Position numbers and translations under genes: made by a program. From the NCBI GenBank assembly GCA_002205965.3, contig NADL03000699.1, positions 2,480,001 through 2,544,000 of the forward strand: 64,000 bases of DNA. The letters are read 5' to 3'. The stretch is from Kappaphycus alvarezii. Its lineage: Eukaryota; Rhodophyta; Florideophyceae; Gigartinales; Solieriaceae. Positions 1-11,590 of the stretch are shown here, one piece after another. The notes beneath the pieces are model-generated. The model was not told the origin of the DNA, ran no database searches, and saw only the letters and a program-made list of their open reading frames with translations. The first letter of the stretch is position 1; every line of letters begins with the position of its first letter.

Positions 1-6
1 GGGGAG

Positions 7-330
7 GTGAGTGCGACGTGCAAAGTGGTTGAGTCAATCGCAAGGGAGTATCGGGTGGACGAGATGGTTTGCCAGTCTCCCCCGATGGGCGAGACCATGA
101 CGGAGCACGGTTTTTTTTTTTGCGACCCAGATTGCGAAGTATTGGGGGTAGGAAGGGCGAAGCTATGGAATCCGCCGTCCGATTTCCTGCCGCTTGTTAT
201 TCGGAAGGTGGGGTTCAAGGGGGGTCGGGGAGTGTTGTTGGGTCCGAAGTGGACTGCAAAACCTTGGTGCGGGCGCTTGCGTGCACTCAGCTCGCTGTTA
301 GTAACGTCAGGGGAGGTAGAGGCGGTTTTT
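7..330 (+). pseudogene. DIRS-like RT/RNase H C-terminal remnant
   Basis: I read this as the tail of a reverse transcriptase/RNase H polyprotein of a DIRS-type (tyrosine-recombinase) retroelement. What is seen: a run ending in LWNPPSDFLPLVIRKV followed by GPKWTAKPWCGRL. This matches the NPP..L...VL.K....G...L..P.W...PW...L pattern that closes the RNase H region in DIRS/PAT elements (family knowledge). The reading frame continues to about base 490 as Gly/Arg-rich sequence without recognisable motifs. The RT catalytic part would lie left of the window, so this copy is cut by the window edge. Immediately downstream is a tyrosine recombinase in the same direction, the expected order for DIRS. No terminal repeats are visible. 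Class fairly likely; exact lineage unknown. Confidence 0.5.
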
Positions 331-1409
331 GAGGGGGAAAGAACGTCTGCGAAAGGTGTGGATTGGTCGTTGCCGAGATCGGGTGCGAGAGGAATGGGCA
401 GAGGGGTTGAGGGTGGTGGTTATGGCTCGGACAGTGATGGGGGGACGAGATGGGGACACGGGTGGATGTGTGGAAGCGGGGGACTTGCTTGAGGGCTATG
501 TATGGGCAGAGAGTACGTGGAACAACATTGCCAGTCAGTTGGCACGGTGGTTGGCGTTTTGCGACGAGGAAGGGAGAGTGCCGTTGCCGGCGGAAGAGGG
601 GACGTGCTGGCGTATATTGGGTATCTCTGGTTAGAAAGACGGATAGGACAGTCATCGGCGAGGCAGCATGTGTCGGCAGTGTCGAGATACTATGAAGACG
701 CCGGCTATCTCTCTCTCACAAGGACGAGGTTGGTGTCAATTCTGCTCAAGGCATATGAGAAGAATGTGGACAACAGTGGAAGCAAGCGGCCTGTAAGGGT
801 ATGGTTACCGGCTCGAGTGATTCTACGGGTCGTTCAATTGGGAATCAGTACGTCGAGCGTGGAGACGCTGGGTGATTGCGCGATGATTTTTTTGCGTATT
901 TGTTCCATTGTCGGTCTGTACAGCGCGGCACGTTTCGCCTTTTTATGTAAGGTGACGGATAACCGGACGATCCGCGCCACGTTCACACATCGGAAAGCAA
1001 GCCGACGGTTAGGCTGTTGGCGTTGAGATATCCGAAGAGTGACGACTGGCCGTCGACGATGGAGGGACACCCGTATCAGATGATCGAACGATCGATGAGG
1101 ATGAGGTCGCAGGGGGAGCGGCTGTTCGGTCTGCAAGAAGGAGAAGAAAGGGGGGAAGCTACGCCGGGTAACGAAATTTCGTTGGTATTGTCGGAATTAG
1201 GGAAGGTGCCGAAAGTGAAGTTCTACGGTAAGCATAGTTTGCCTATCGGCGGGTTTAACGAACTGGGGAACCTGAACTTCACCACGGCATGGATAATGCA
1301 GAGGATGGATTGGGGGTCAGAGTCGATGTTCCGAGTTTACTATAAAAGTATCATCGACCCTAGCCCAGCTTCCGCATTGTTTTTCGCGCACCTCGCCCGC
1401 AGGAAATGA
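329..1409 (+). pseudogene. tyrosine recombinase of a DIRS-like element, three frames, catalytic Arg lost
   Basis: A phage-integrase-type recombinase split over three frames. The N-terminal SAM-like helical domain begins near WNNIASQLARWLAF (about 520-565). A one-base shift near base 600 carries it into a frame holding LAYIGYLWLERRIGQSSA and the catalytic-domain start GDCAMIFLRICSIVGLYSAA. A second shift near base 1015 leads to the C-terminal part, HSLPIGGFNEL and later MDWGSESMFRVYYKSII. By family knowledge the active site is R...H.LR.G......GW.S...F..Y. Here the HxxR arginine reads as proline (HSLP), while the terminal tyrosine region persists. The protein is therefore inactive as well as frameshifted. 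Its neighbour upstream is an RNase H tail, which supports a DIRS/PAT-like element over a Crypton. Confidence 0.72.
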
Positions 1410-4400
1410 GCCCTTCTCCGGTTGAGGTTTGGAACTCCCCGCGTCGTGTACATGTGTGTATATTTGTGAAGATATGACTGGAAGTAGCGAGCCATATTCG
1501 ATCTCCCTTGATTTCTGTGGGCTACAGTGGTATAAATTCCGCCGGCGGGCTTTGACCGGACATTTTCGGTATGTCTATTTCTCGTCCACCCAACCTCCCA
1601 TGCTTTGGGCATCTAAAAATGTTTATGTCTCTGAAGGGGGGAGGAGAGCGCATTCGCGGGTAATACACGATAGCCTATAGGCTCTACAGGAGGCGTATGT
1701 TGCTGTTCTGAAAGTAAAGACAGAAATCTTCATCTGGAGAACATCAGAAGTCGGGGGATGATATGACGGATGATCTTTTAATACTGTTTCATTAAAACTT
1801 TCCAATGCTTTTTATATTGTTTGCAGGAAGGAAAAAGCACAATACATGACAAGTGGACAGCATGTTACAATATTTGGTTCCCTATCAAGCTAGGGAACCA
1901 AATATTGTGCTTACTTAAGCTTCAACTTTTCACATTTTCATTCGTGCACTGCTCACAGCAGCGCTGCGCTAGAGAAGCGATACAAATTTTGTCAGTGTGG
2001 CTTTGATTTTTTTGAGGATCGATCGGTTTTTATGATATGGAGATATCAGCTGTAGGAGGCATCAGAGTTCATTCTCGTTTCATTCAAAATTGGAAGACGT
2101 GTAGTATGGTGGCCAATCTTTGTCAAAAAAATTCATCTCATATCATCTGTTGATGAATTTCTGGCGACTACATCCGTTGTTTACGAGGACACACATGACT
2201 ATGTGAAACAACGTTCGACAGTTCAGTTTTTGGAAGGACGAGTATTGCCCACTGAACCAGACGAGAATTGCAAGCAAGTTCGCGCAGATTGGATAATTAC
2301 ACCTCCATAGAGAGAGGATGAAGGTCACGATTCTGTACCTGGAAGCCAAGGGAAAAGATTTTCGACAAAATTAGAGACTGACTGCCGTACTCAAGCAAAA
2401 CGCGGACAGTCCCAACAATCCTTGATTAAAAATTCTACAGTTAGAGCTATCAGAGAAGCTCAGGGCAGCATACTCCGAATAGTTGCTTCAATGGAGAGGC
2501 AGTTGTCTTCTATTCGTGAAGGCAACCATACAGAACTAATAGATGAGGGATTGGACGCATTTCGAGTTCGTGCAAAGGTTGATCTCTTGAGTAAAATAGA
2601 GCGACCGCTCATAATGGTAAGAGGGCGTATCGAGGACTGTTTCGGAACAGTGGTATTCAGATCTCCAGTTAACATGGAGTACGGTTTTGAGTGCCACATG
2701 TTTCAGTACTCGGTAAGAGATGTACCTCATTTTGCAACTTGAGCAGACGACGATGAGATCCGATTTTTTCCCATCTCTGGCTGAGATTTAAGACTCCTCA
2801 GCAGCGCTACAAGAGGCTCATGTCATATTCTCATCAAGCAGACAATTTTTTGATTGTTTGGGTGTGCGTAAAGATGATGATAATTTAAGTTTACTGTTTA
2901 AGACAAGAGAGACGCAGCCGTTTCCAATGATGCGCCTAGTTGGGAGAGCTCAGTGGGCTCCCAATCACAAGAGTTAGGTAAGCTTACCGCTTAGCATGTT
3001 CTTTGGGAGTAGAAGTACAATAAGTCCGCCGCATGACGTTCAACAAGATTGTAAAAAGGAGCCCAGTTCATATACTGAAGTAGAGGTAATCAACTTGAGA
3101 TCATGAAAATGCAGAGCAGGCCTGTCGCCCAAGCTGTGAAAAGGCTTGCCATGGAACTGAGAATTCACAATCGGACGATCTTCATGCTTTTGGAATGATT
3201 CGGTGCTGGAACAGAGATAAATTCCAGCTTTTTCCGAAATGTTGGTATTCATGCAGTTAATGGCTGTGCAGTGCGGCTTGGAAATGTGACTTTGAGTCTT
3301 CCATGTACTATGTTGGTTGGTAAAGGGCTTTTTGGTTTGATAAAGCCTTTATTGACTAGTAGAGCGTCGCATTGTGCGTTTGTCGAGTAAAGGTACAGTA
3401 CAAATAGGTTACTAACTATAGTATACCCTCGATAGATATTATAACTAGAGATCAAGGGAAGGAGATTCTAATGACCTGCAGGGCTCAGTTTCTTCGTATA
3501 TGTGCTTGGCAGGGTTGTTTCTGATATCACCATCTCAACAGCTAGCAAAGAAACCCGCATATACATATCTGGTTGTCGAAACCCTCCAGATCTTCTGAGC
3601 TGTACATTTTAATGTACTCACTGCATTTCACTTCACCATAGAGCGGGCAACTTATGTGTTTGGTTTACTGCGAGTAATCTGAAGGCTAGAATCCTTTCAA
3701 AATAAATTTGCTGTAGAGTTCTTGTACTCTTACACAATCGAACTCGAGCTACCAAAAATTGGATGAGAGTTCCGTCAACAAACAGGCGGCGTTGGAAGCA
3801 ACGATCAACGAAGCTGCGTTGATGGTTGCTAGCATTTTGTTGCAGAAAGATTACCGATAAAGCACTGGGACAATGTCTTTACGACCCGACTTTCCCTCAT
3901 GTACATCGCTTCTTGCTCTTCCCTCCAGCAGATCATTCTAGCTTCGAAACTTTTCATATTTAAATAATTCATCCCCCCTTTTTTCCTAGGGTAAGCAACA
4001 CTATTTTTCGTGCCAAACTCCTTCTTAGTTCTACGTAGCAACTTAGATAGTATGTAGCAGAAGTCTTCTATTTCAATAAACCTTTGGAAGCTCTTTTATT
4101 CCGCTTCTATTCCGCTTTTCAACCCCTTTCCTGGGGCATTTTGGGGACATGCAGAGTATTTTAGTTGTGTTCTTAAAGTTATGACGTCAACTTTATTGAT
4201 TAATTCTCGCAAAGTTCCATGTCACTTGTGCTTCAATAAAGAGTTCTTGAATTTCAGTAAAAAGAGACGGCAAATATTAAATATATTTCAGCACTGTGCT
4301 ACTGCGTACCTATTTTTTATATGTAAACTCAACTTAATCAAAACTTTTTGCCAGCCTGTCTTACAGCAAAAAAAGCACCACACTAAATTCAAAAAATGTC

Positions 4401-4860
4401 TGTGGCCAGTGCATTGATTCTTATTCGGATTGATGTCGTTGCATTCTATATAGAAGATGTAAAATAATATTAAAAAGTGCATCAAATCCCTGTGCGTAGA
4501 CATTTACCGGATGCTTTAATTCAGAAGCGAGCACTTTTCAAATGAAATTGATGCATCATGGCATGCCATTTTGCTAGTTCGAAATATGCACTACCAACTC
4601 ATAGATTTAACGATAGCTTTATGACTTGGTAGCACAACAATCCTCTACGAATACCTCCATTACGTCCTTTATTGTTATACAGAAAGGGCTTGCGATAGAG
4701 CCAGCGCAGCATCAGTGACATCGTTGACATCTCAGCAGGAATGCGTAGATATTTTATGATATTAATCTAGTACAAAATGCTACTGTAGCCACTAGATTTA
4801 ATTTTTGTAGTGGACTGGTTCTACACTGCACTGTACTGTACTTTCAAATTCAGTGCAGAC
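1410..4860. other. AT-rich stretch without recognisable genes
   Basis: Only short open frames occur, none with a domain I know. The longest plausible one is 2422-2742 (+), 106 codons, hydrophilic, starting MIKNSTVRAIREAQGSIL. Its opposite strand is equally open, which argues against coding. A perfect hairpin lies at 1867-1908 (listed separately). The stretch may contain very old transposon sequence beyond recognition. Confidence 0.5.
1867..1908. repeat. perfect 18-bp inverted repeat with 6-nt loop
   Basis: The left arm (1867-1884, acaatatttggttcccta) is exactly complementary to the right arm (1891-1908) around the loop tcaagc. No poly-T follows and no gene is recognised next to it, so a terminator role is not supported. 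It could be the core of a foldback element, a small-RNA precursor or a recombination scar. Confidence 0.9.
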
Positions 4861-4876
4861 GGAATTTAAAAAAGCC

Positions 4877-4884
4877 TATATAAG
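4877..4884 (+). promoter_or_regulatory. possible TATA box (LTR or host promoter)
   Basis: A good TATA match (tatataag) lies in a 60-bp AT/GC-mixed context, about 30 bp before a purine-rich leader (agcaagtccaagacgagaat). Layout resembles the U3/R boundary of an LTR or a Pol II core promoter. No second copy of the region is present in the window and no coding frame follows closely, so this is tentative. Confidence 0.25.
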
Positions 4885-4899
4885 GGCTTGCGTACCCAG

Positions 4900-6980
4900 T
4901 AGCGGAGCAAGTCCAAGACGAGAATCATCAGCCATCAGACAGAGGAAGTAAACACTTGTTCTTGCCGCAATAAGGGGAAGCCAAACAGTCGAGCACAACG
5001 GTCAGTAGTTGTGTCAGACATTGTAAGCTCGGCTTTTAGGGCTTACGGTAGACTTCCACCAGCAACCTTGCTCCATGCTACACCTGTCATACCTTTTGGG
5101 CTGTGATACTACATTTATCACAGCAAACTGCTGTACTACCTGCAGGTATCATATGAATCTCATAATTTCTGTTACCTGTTGATTTTCGTTGACTGATAAC
5201 ACCGCCATGTATCCAGCCTCCTCTTTACCTCTCCTTGCCCATCTCAACATATTTTTAGGCGTGTCTTTTCCCGTTCCTTGTTCATCGATCATTTCCTCTC
5301 AACAGCTATGTCCTAGTCTGTCGATTTTTCCCCAATACTGTGCACTTACTCCCTAGTCGAACGAACTTTAGAGTAGTTCTATCCATTCTCGTTCCGTTGC
5401 CATCCAGCTTCGAACTTTTCTTGAGCGCATTACATTAATTACTGTCATATCCACACACCGCCGCACCTTTATCACCATTTTCTGCGCTTACTTGTACGTC
5501 TATCAAGCATACAAGTTGTTCTGTCTTATCCCGCTTGGAAGGCATTTAACCTCGCACCTTTCATGCCCGCATCACATCCATAGCCGCCCTCCCCAAAACC
5601 TTTCCCCCCCGAATGCACACTTTTCATATATCTCTGCAACGTTTTGTATCACGTTTCTTTTCTCTGCTTCTCCGTTTTTGCTCACACCCCAAGATTCATT
5701 TGTCGAACTCTTCCTCTTCCCTCTATCTGAACTATCTTATATCTTATTTTATTATTCTTTTTCTCCTCCGTTTTCCTACTTCTTTATTCTAACTTCTGAA
5801 CTGCCTCTAGGTGCCCTGATCTAAATCTCTTTTATAGCCCCTAGTAGCCACATCTGTGTCGTGGTCAATTCAAGTCTCTCCTCACAATGTCCAGATACTG
5901 ATGTGCCTTTATCCACGATACCTTCTTCGCGTTTGATATGATACTGCCATTCGTTCTACGGGTCCTCACTACACCGAATACGCCTCAAAGTTTGACTTCC
6001 GGCACGATGGAAGTCACGGCACAACAGGCAACTATGTCTCCATTATCTTTGAGAAAATTACTGACATCCACCTCAAATGTAGACACGGGGATATTATCAA
6101 CAACAACATTTCCGACAACTGCACTCTGGATCAGGAGATCGGCACCGACGTTGCCCTACCCTCTTGATTTCACGCCCATCGCAACTTCTACAATATGCCA
6201 GGCATTTTAAACCGGACAAGGTGTTCAAAAATTGGAAAGAATTGGATCTAGGGAGCTCGCAGCGTTTAAAATGTGGAAAGGCCTCAGTTCGAGCTGCAGA
6301 GGAAGCGCATGGATGATTTAGTCAGGCGGACACCACCGCAGTGGTGCTTCGGATTCGAGCCATGGGCAACCGCTTCACTGTGCTGATGAGGCCTCAGTTG
6401 CCTTTGAAACAGCGTCAATCGGTCTATGATTCTATCTGAGAGTTCCGGACGGGTTCCCAGCAGTGACTTGTACCATTAATGTGGCTCTGCCGGTAAGGGC
6501 AGATATCTGTTCGGCGCGAACTGCTTCGATAATAATGTCTTCGGCGAACACTTTCAATCTTAGCTATCCTCAACACTTCTCCATATGCGCTTCCTCCATT
6601 TCTACCCCCTATTTCTGTCGCTCCCATGCCCCCAATCACTAATAAAGCCATTTTTCTGACCCTAAACTTTTTCCCTTGTCACCACTCAATCTGCTTCACA
6701 CGCCTGTTTCACATTCTTCACTAACTTCCAACCGACTGCGCTTTCTCTTCACCTTTTCCTAAATTTGTAAGGGGATGGAAAAGTAGATTTGTAAGTATAT
6801 TTAAACCGAACAGATGTGCGTCAGAACGAAATTTGCATAATGGAAATCTAGGTTTTATGTCAACATCAGAAGTGAGCACCAATCATGAATCATCAGCCAG
6901 CCATTTGTTGTACAATGCTACAGAACTAAAAATGCAGGATCGGTTGTTTTTAGGACCCTGTATCATTATCCATACAGTAT
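4900..6980. other. pyrimidine-rich stretch, no gene recognised
   Basis: The + strand from about 5200 to 5830 and again 6540-6760 is rich in C and T. This gives one long hydrophobic-looking frame (5492-5824) that I consider a compositional artefact. A frame across 5938-6660 has several short open blocks but no motif I can name. It may be the left part of the transposon that follows, or unrelated debris. Confidence 0.4.
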
Positions 6981-6987
6981 TTTACAA

Positions 6988-8679
6988 TTGATTAATCGCA
7001 TATTATTTCGGAAGGGCTTTCATTGCCCCACGATTTTTCTTCAGGTTGGAGTAATGAGAAAGGATCGGAAAAGAAGGTGGCGCCTTCAAGAGGCTAGCTT
7101 CTCTATTGTTAAACGTCCGCGTCAATTTTCAAGACCAGAAGTACTCGCATCATCACACCGGAACGATGGTAGTCCTCAAAAAGTGTTTGAAAGGATGAAG
7201 AATTCTCCGTGAGTGGTAGTTCAGGTCAATCAAGAACCCCACTCATGACCCTTACCGAGAGTAGATCTAGCACTAACGCATGAGGGTCATGAGGAACTTG
7301 ACTTGGACCACCTCAAGGAATGGATCAGGAAATCGCGCCTAAGAGACATAGGGACCTGACTTGAAATCAACTCAGAGAATGGATCATCCAATCGCGCTTG
7401 ACATACATGAGGAACATGATTCGGGATCACCTCAGAGAATAAAGAATTCAATCACGCTTCAGAGAAATGAGGAATCCGACTTCAGATCTACCTCCGAACA
7501 AAATGAACAACGCACTAGAGACTCTTCGACACGATTGAAAGGGGCAGTGAAAGGTAGAGGTGACCTGATTCTTGACCGTGATCATTAAAGAACACCGGAA
7601 CGCATGAAAATTCCCTGCTCTGAAGAGAAAAGTTTCTTGAGTGACTTTGAGAGTGAGACGGATGTTGGCAAAAGGGATGGTATTTTTATTCCTTTGCATA
7701 CATTATTCAAGGTTGAATGTGATGATGGCTTTCTGCCTTTCCTTGTGAAGCGTCTAAGTTTGATATTATCATTTGAGCGATTGCTCGGATTTATGTCAAT
7801 CACGGGCCCTGTAAGTCTATCCGAACAGCAGTATGAGTTTGTAGTGATTGCGCTAAAAACTTCCAACAGCACTTTGAGGATGAGTACATAAAAGACGCCT
7901 CGCCTCGGAATGGACAGCGATTTTTTCGGTTATTGTTTCCCATTCAGCTCTATTCGCTTGTTTCATATCATAACACGATGAGAAACTTTCAATCAAAGAC
8001 CATAGCAATTCAAAACATGGCACTTTGGGTATCATCATCCCCTCAATTGCATGAGAACTATCTTGCCATCTGAATGGGCAAAAGTAGAGAAACTGACGTA
8101 CGCGTTCTACGAAGAAGTATTCGAGAAGCAGGTAGATGACGACGGGAATGTTATATCAATACAGTATGCACCTATTGTCACTCACCGCCGTACTACATTA
8201 GGATATGACCTTCGCTTATAAGATTCGTTCTCCAGGACTATTTGTCCATCACAATACGGCGATACTATACATATTCCGTGCAGCTCGCACACTAGATTGC
8301 CACATGGAGAGTAAATTACCAGCAGGGGGTAGCCAGTGACTACCAATGTTGTTCGCGAATATTCCGGCAACAGTGGGTATTATCTAGTCCGTTGGAGTTA
8401 TGAGAAGTATTTGGTGTGTTAGTTCTCTCAATGGAGTACCAAAAGAGAAAATAGATAGTGAAGGTCATTGGGATGGCGATGAACGGGAAGTTTATGGTTT
8501 TTTCACGGCAAACTCGTAATTCATTTGCGCAAATTCCATCAGAGACTTCTGCAGCCATGCACAGAGCTTTTTTGACCGGGCTGGAATTATTTCTACAGTT
8601 GATACATTGCCTGGGGACATATGCGTATTCAATCGACCCGAGGTATACTAGGGCGAACCAGGGCTGGTTTGCGTCATGA
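6988..8679 (+). pseudogene. N-terminal part of Tnp2-like transposase
   Basis: The open blocks 6988-7212, 7361-7588, 7604-7891 and 8040-8220 read as one hydrophilic N-terminal region broken by stops and shifts. The first block is strongly basic (MRKDRKRRWRL). The second is built of 20-residue repeats. The third holds LSEQQYEFVVIALKTSNSTL, a helical stretch resembling the region ahead of the core in this kind of transposase. The fourth has LPSEWAKVEKLTYAFYEEVF. A last block (8458-8679) contains no motif I can name. Function of this half is unknown; a DNA-binding or oligomerisation role would be a guess from the basic start. Confidence 0.4.
7242..7541 (+). repeat. tandem repeat, 60-bp unit, about five copies
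   Basis: Units begin near 7242, 7302, 7362, 7422 and 7482. Each is exactly 60 bases, so the period is 20 codons. The clearest units share a core of the type ctcagagaatggatca, then aatcgcgctt, then catgaggaac. The outer two are more diverged. In the frame starting 7361 the translated unit looks like PQRMDHPIAL...HEEHDSGS, i.e. highly charged and low in hydrophobics. The in-frame period suggests the repeats once encoded a disordered, charged segment of the transposase. Confidence 0.75.
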
Positions 8680-8794
8680 TTAACTCACTAGTAAGTCACG
8701 CTCATTTTCAAGCGGCTGAGAGACTAGTGTGAACTATACCACATGATATTTAAACGGACAATCTAACTGGTCTAATTCAAGTAGCTTCTGGAAG

Positions 8795-9676
8795 TGTCAC
8801 AAGGATCCCCTTGTGGCCTTGTGGCATGCTGGCTCAAGGGGCGACCCTAATTTCACGAATAACTGCGGAGTGAAAAATATGGGCTTCTTATGCGACGGGA
8901 ATAGGTACTACGTCTGTCGAGTGGCTTTATATGCTGACGGGCTCAAAAAGCATAATTCGTTGACGGAAACGTGTTCAGTCAGTGGTTATTGTATTATGCA
9001 ACTCGGGCTATCATCAAATACTCTTCGTCCGGTTGCGTACATCAGAGTTCTTATTCTCAGGCCGGATGGGCAGCATTTTAATGATACGCTGAGCATTATT
9101 ATACAGGAAATAGATCGGGCTGCGGTTGACATTGTACTTGGAAGGGACTTGTATGGGAGAAAGGTCAGGATATTTATAGATCCACTGACCTTCTTCGGAG
9201 ACTTACCCGCTAAAACCGCGGTGACTGATCTGAGAGGTCACACGGCAGATTCTTTCCGCAGCCTATGCGCTTTTCGGAAAAGAAAGGTAGGGCCTAACCC
9301 TAAAATTCTGTATTCAGCTGAGATTCACAGCAGGAGGTTAGGTTATGTGAGATTAGACGAACGAATGTCTTATATCGAGGAGTGTAAAACCTCTTAGAGA
9401 GTGCTAAAGGGACTCGGTTTTAGCTACAAGGCAACCTCGGATTCCGAAAACTTCCCGCTGGTGAGGTTGCCAGCAATATTGAGGCAAAGCAGCCCAAAGA
9501 ATTACACGTTGTATGGAACTACGGTTGTTGAAACATACTTTCAGGCTTATTTCAACTCTGCTGTTGTCCCAGATCATTTACTCACAGAACTAAGAAAGTG
9601 CTCTCGTTTTGTTTTGCAGAGCTGCCGAATGACAACAAATGAGCGTATGTTGAAATTTCTATCTTGGGCTGCATAG
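8795..9676 (+). pseudogene. catalytic core of Tnp2-like transposase
   Basis: The largest coherent block of the element. 8813-9397 encodes 194 residues, open throughout. It begins near DPLVALWHAGSRGDPNF (read just upstream in the same frame), then LYADGLKKHNSL, YGRKVRIFIDPLTFFGDLPA and DLRGHTADSFRSLCAFRKRK. A stop at 9397 is followed in another frame (9401-9676) by LGFSYKATSDSENFPLVRL and AVVPDHLL. Asp residues in YADG, IDP and FGD are candidates for part of a DDE site, by analogy with Tnp2 (inference). The SLCAFRKRK segment resembles the Cys-containing element after the second Asp in that family. At least one stop and one shift make it inactive. Confidence 0.5.
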
Positions 9677-10479
9677 CAAGCAACAGGTTGCCTGTGCAAA
9701 CAACCATGCTCTGTGGAGCAAGCATGGGCGGTACGAAGGGTTAGTAAGTCTCACAATGTCTTCCCAATGTTGCGTTTTACTTTTTGCCTCGCCAGTGTTC
9801 CAACAGACAAATCAGCAGATTGGTAATTTGGCATTCCTATTACCGCGACATTTGCAGGATATGTTTATGTTTGTCTATTATTGGGAATGATTCGAACTGA
9901 AGGCAGTCTCTGCCCATCACTTGATCCGGATTGGGAGGGCAGGGCAGAAGGAAAGATAACTGCATTCGCCCGAAAGTCTATAAATTCGGCTGTACTTCTT
10001 TATAGTTCAAATGGTTAAAATGAGGCTGTGTTGGACAAACCAAACGCGCACTGTGCTTTCGATATCTGCGTCCATACAATACCAGTATTTATGCATGCAC
10101 GTAATTGTTCGGAAATGGTGATCGGGTCTGTACACAGATCATTTAAGGATTGGTTAGAGGCCAACACCATGCAGATGCACATATGAGTGCGGTAGAGCGA
10201 GCACTGGCAAGGGACTGGCTTGGTAGGATTTACTCCTTGCAAATTTGTTGGACTCATGAGTCTGAGAAGGACAAGCGCTGTGCTGAGACCGGGTTGCTTC
10301 GATTCATTTTAGGGGAGGAAGGCCTCGGCACAATAGACCTTACATCTTCCTCTGTGTTCATGACAAAATTTAGGGCAGCTCTTTCCAGTTCCTTTGTGGA
10401 GCCTGTCACTAACATTTTAAGAGAGAATTTTCAGAAGAAGCATGGACCGCGAAAAGCTGTCACGAGTCGTGACAAGTGA
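9677..10479 (+). pseudogene. C-terminal part of Tnp2-like transposase
   Basis: Motif-bearing fragments continue in alternating frames. An early piece reads NNHALWSKHGRYEGLV. Around 10030-10150 a piece reads LDKPNARCAFDIC followed by HTIPVFMHARNCSEM. The block 10150-10479 is open for 109 codons with VERALARDWLGRIYSLQICW. The segment resembles the LDKPN....HTIP..GH...E pattern seen near the C-terminus of CACTA-like transposases (family knowledge, recalled, not searched). Several stops interrupt it. Confidence 0.4.
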
Positions 10480-10864
10480 CGATACCTCAATTCTTAGCTT
10501 TTTTGGGTTGGAATGCTCGCACTCTACAAATCTTATGAATATCGTCTAATCCAAAATTGGACTCACGTAACCCTCTCGACTTCACCATCTCTTTCTACTG
10601 AGGACGTATGCGAACGGACACGCGGGGTCTGTTTTACGTCTTATTCTAGTGTTCATATCTTCAGTGTTTTATTAAATGTGTTTTTGCGTCTCTATTGTTT
10701 AATTCACAGTGCAAATTTTTTTATTGTTTTTAGGGCCTAAATACTTTAAAGGGGACAGTTTTTCTGTTCCTAGTCCACAACTTCTTCGAGTTGCATCCTG
10801 CAACTCCCCCCACAGGATATGTCGCCGGTATGATGTGTGCACAGAACTGTAGAAATGTAGTTGT

Positions 10865-11590
10865 TTGCGTGCTATCAAGTGGAAAACAGAAAACGCAGGT
10901 TACGTCTGGCTGAAAGGACGGAAAATTCAAGAAAACAAGTATGTTGTGGTACCGCATCCCAAGTTCCGGAAAATGACGGATTTAAATACATTTCACATTT
11001 CCGATGATGGATTCCCAGCAAACCACTTCTTTCATTTACTGCATTCATTCAAGAAATTCGTTGAGCACATGGCAATCGACGCTGAGAAGGCTCTCCTGAT
11101 TCTTTACCTTCGAGAAGGTGCTGCCCCTGATTTCTACAAAAATAGTCCTAGCGGGATGTCTACCTGACTTGGGAGGCTGGAAGGTACTACTTGGTTGAAA
11201 AATTCTTCTCACTGAATTTATGAAGAAAGATAAGCCATACGAAGAATAATTTGAGGTCCGTATCGCCGAATTTGAGGCAGGGGAATTAATTGGATCTCTT
11301 TTACGGATAAGTGCTATACAGAATATATTACTAGTAAATGTAACCGCTTCTTATAGTCTGCCTTGGAATACAGTGGAATTATATCCAGATTTAGCATAGC
11401 TCTTCATATGTTGGGACCCTTTGGATTAAAAAGGACTCAAAAAGGCAATCGAATACTACCAAGTTGGAAGAAAGTTATTCCGCTTGCATTTAGCAGCTGC
11501 TTGTGCGTCGTTGCCGGGCAAAAAAATGATTCAGAAACACCAGAAAAGTGCGATAACAAGCAAAGTTCAGCTGGAGGACAAATCTAACAA
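10865..11590 (+). pseudogene. probable gag of a Ty3/gypsy element
   Basis: The block 10865-11167 (100 codons) contains HPKFRKMTDLNTF, FKKFVEHMAIDAEKALLIL and REGAAPDFYK. This resembles the gag pattern of gypsy elements, a target-surface helix set with a conserved K-A-L-x-L...G.A..FY segment. Further frame pieces to 11590 include KDKPYEE and AEFEAGELIGS. No CCHC zinc knuckle is visible. It lies in the right order and orientation before the protease at 12.3 kb. I considered whether it could be the end of the preceding transposase and prefer gag because of the LIL...GAA..FY pattern. Confidence 0.42.

Larger units (their letters stand above)
6988..10479 (+). mobile_element. Tnp2/CACTA-like DNA transposon remnant
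   Basis: One long decayed transposase-like gene can be followed across many stops and shifts from a basic N-terminal region, through tandem 20-residue repeats, to a catalytic-looking core and a C-terminal region. The order and the motifs YADG, FGDLPA, a GH.AD.F...C.xRKRK stretch and VPDHLL are consistent with the Tnp2/Plavaka/CACTA group. That placement is inference from pattern, and other DDE families are possible. I found no terminal inverted repeats or target duplication, so the outer borders are approximate. A Ty3/gypsy remnant begins about 400 bp downstream in the same direction. Confidence 0.45.

Noticed and set aside
5492..5824. 110-codon hydrophobic frame, looks membrane-like
   Set aside because: The DNA is a C/T-rich stretch. 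Such composition gives Leu/Ser/Phe/Pro frames by itself, and there is no motif or promoter support.
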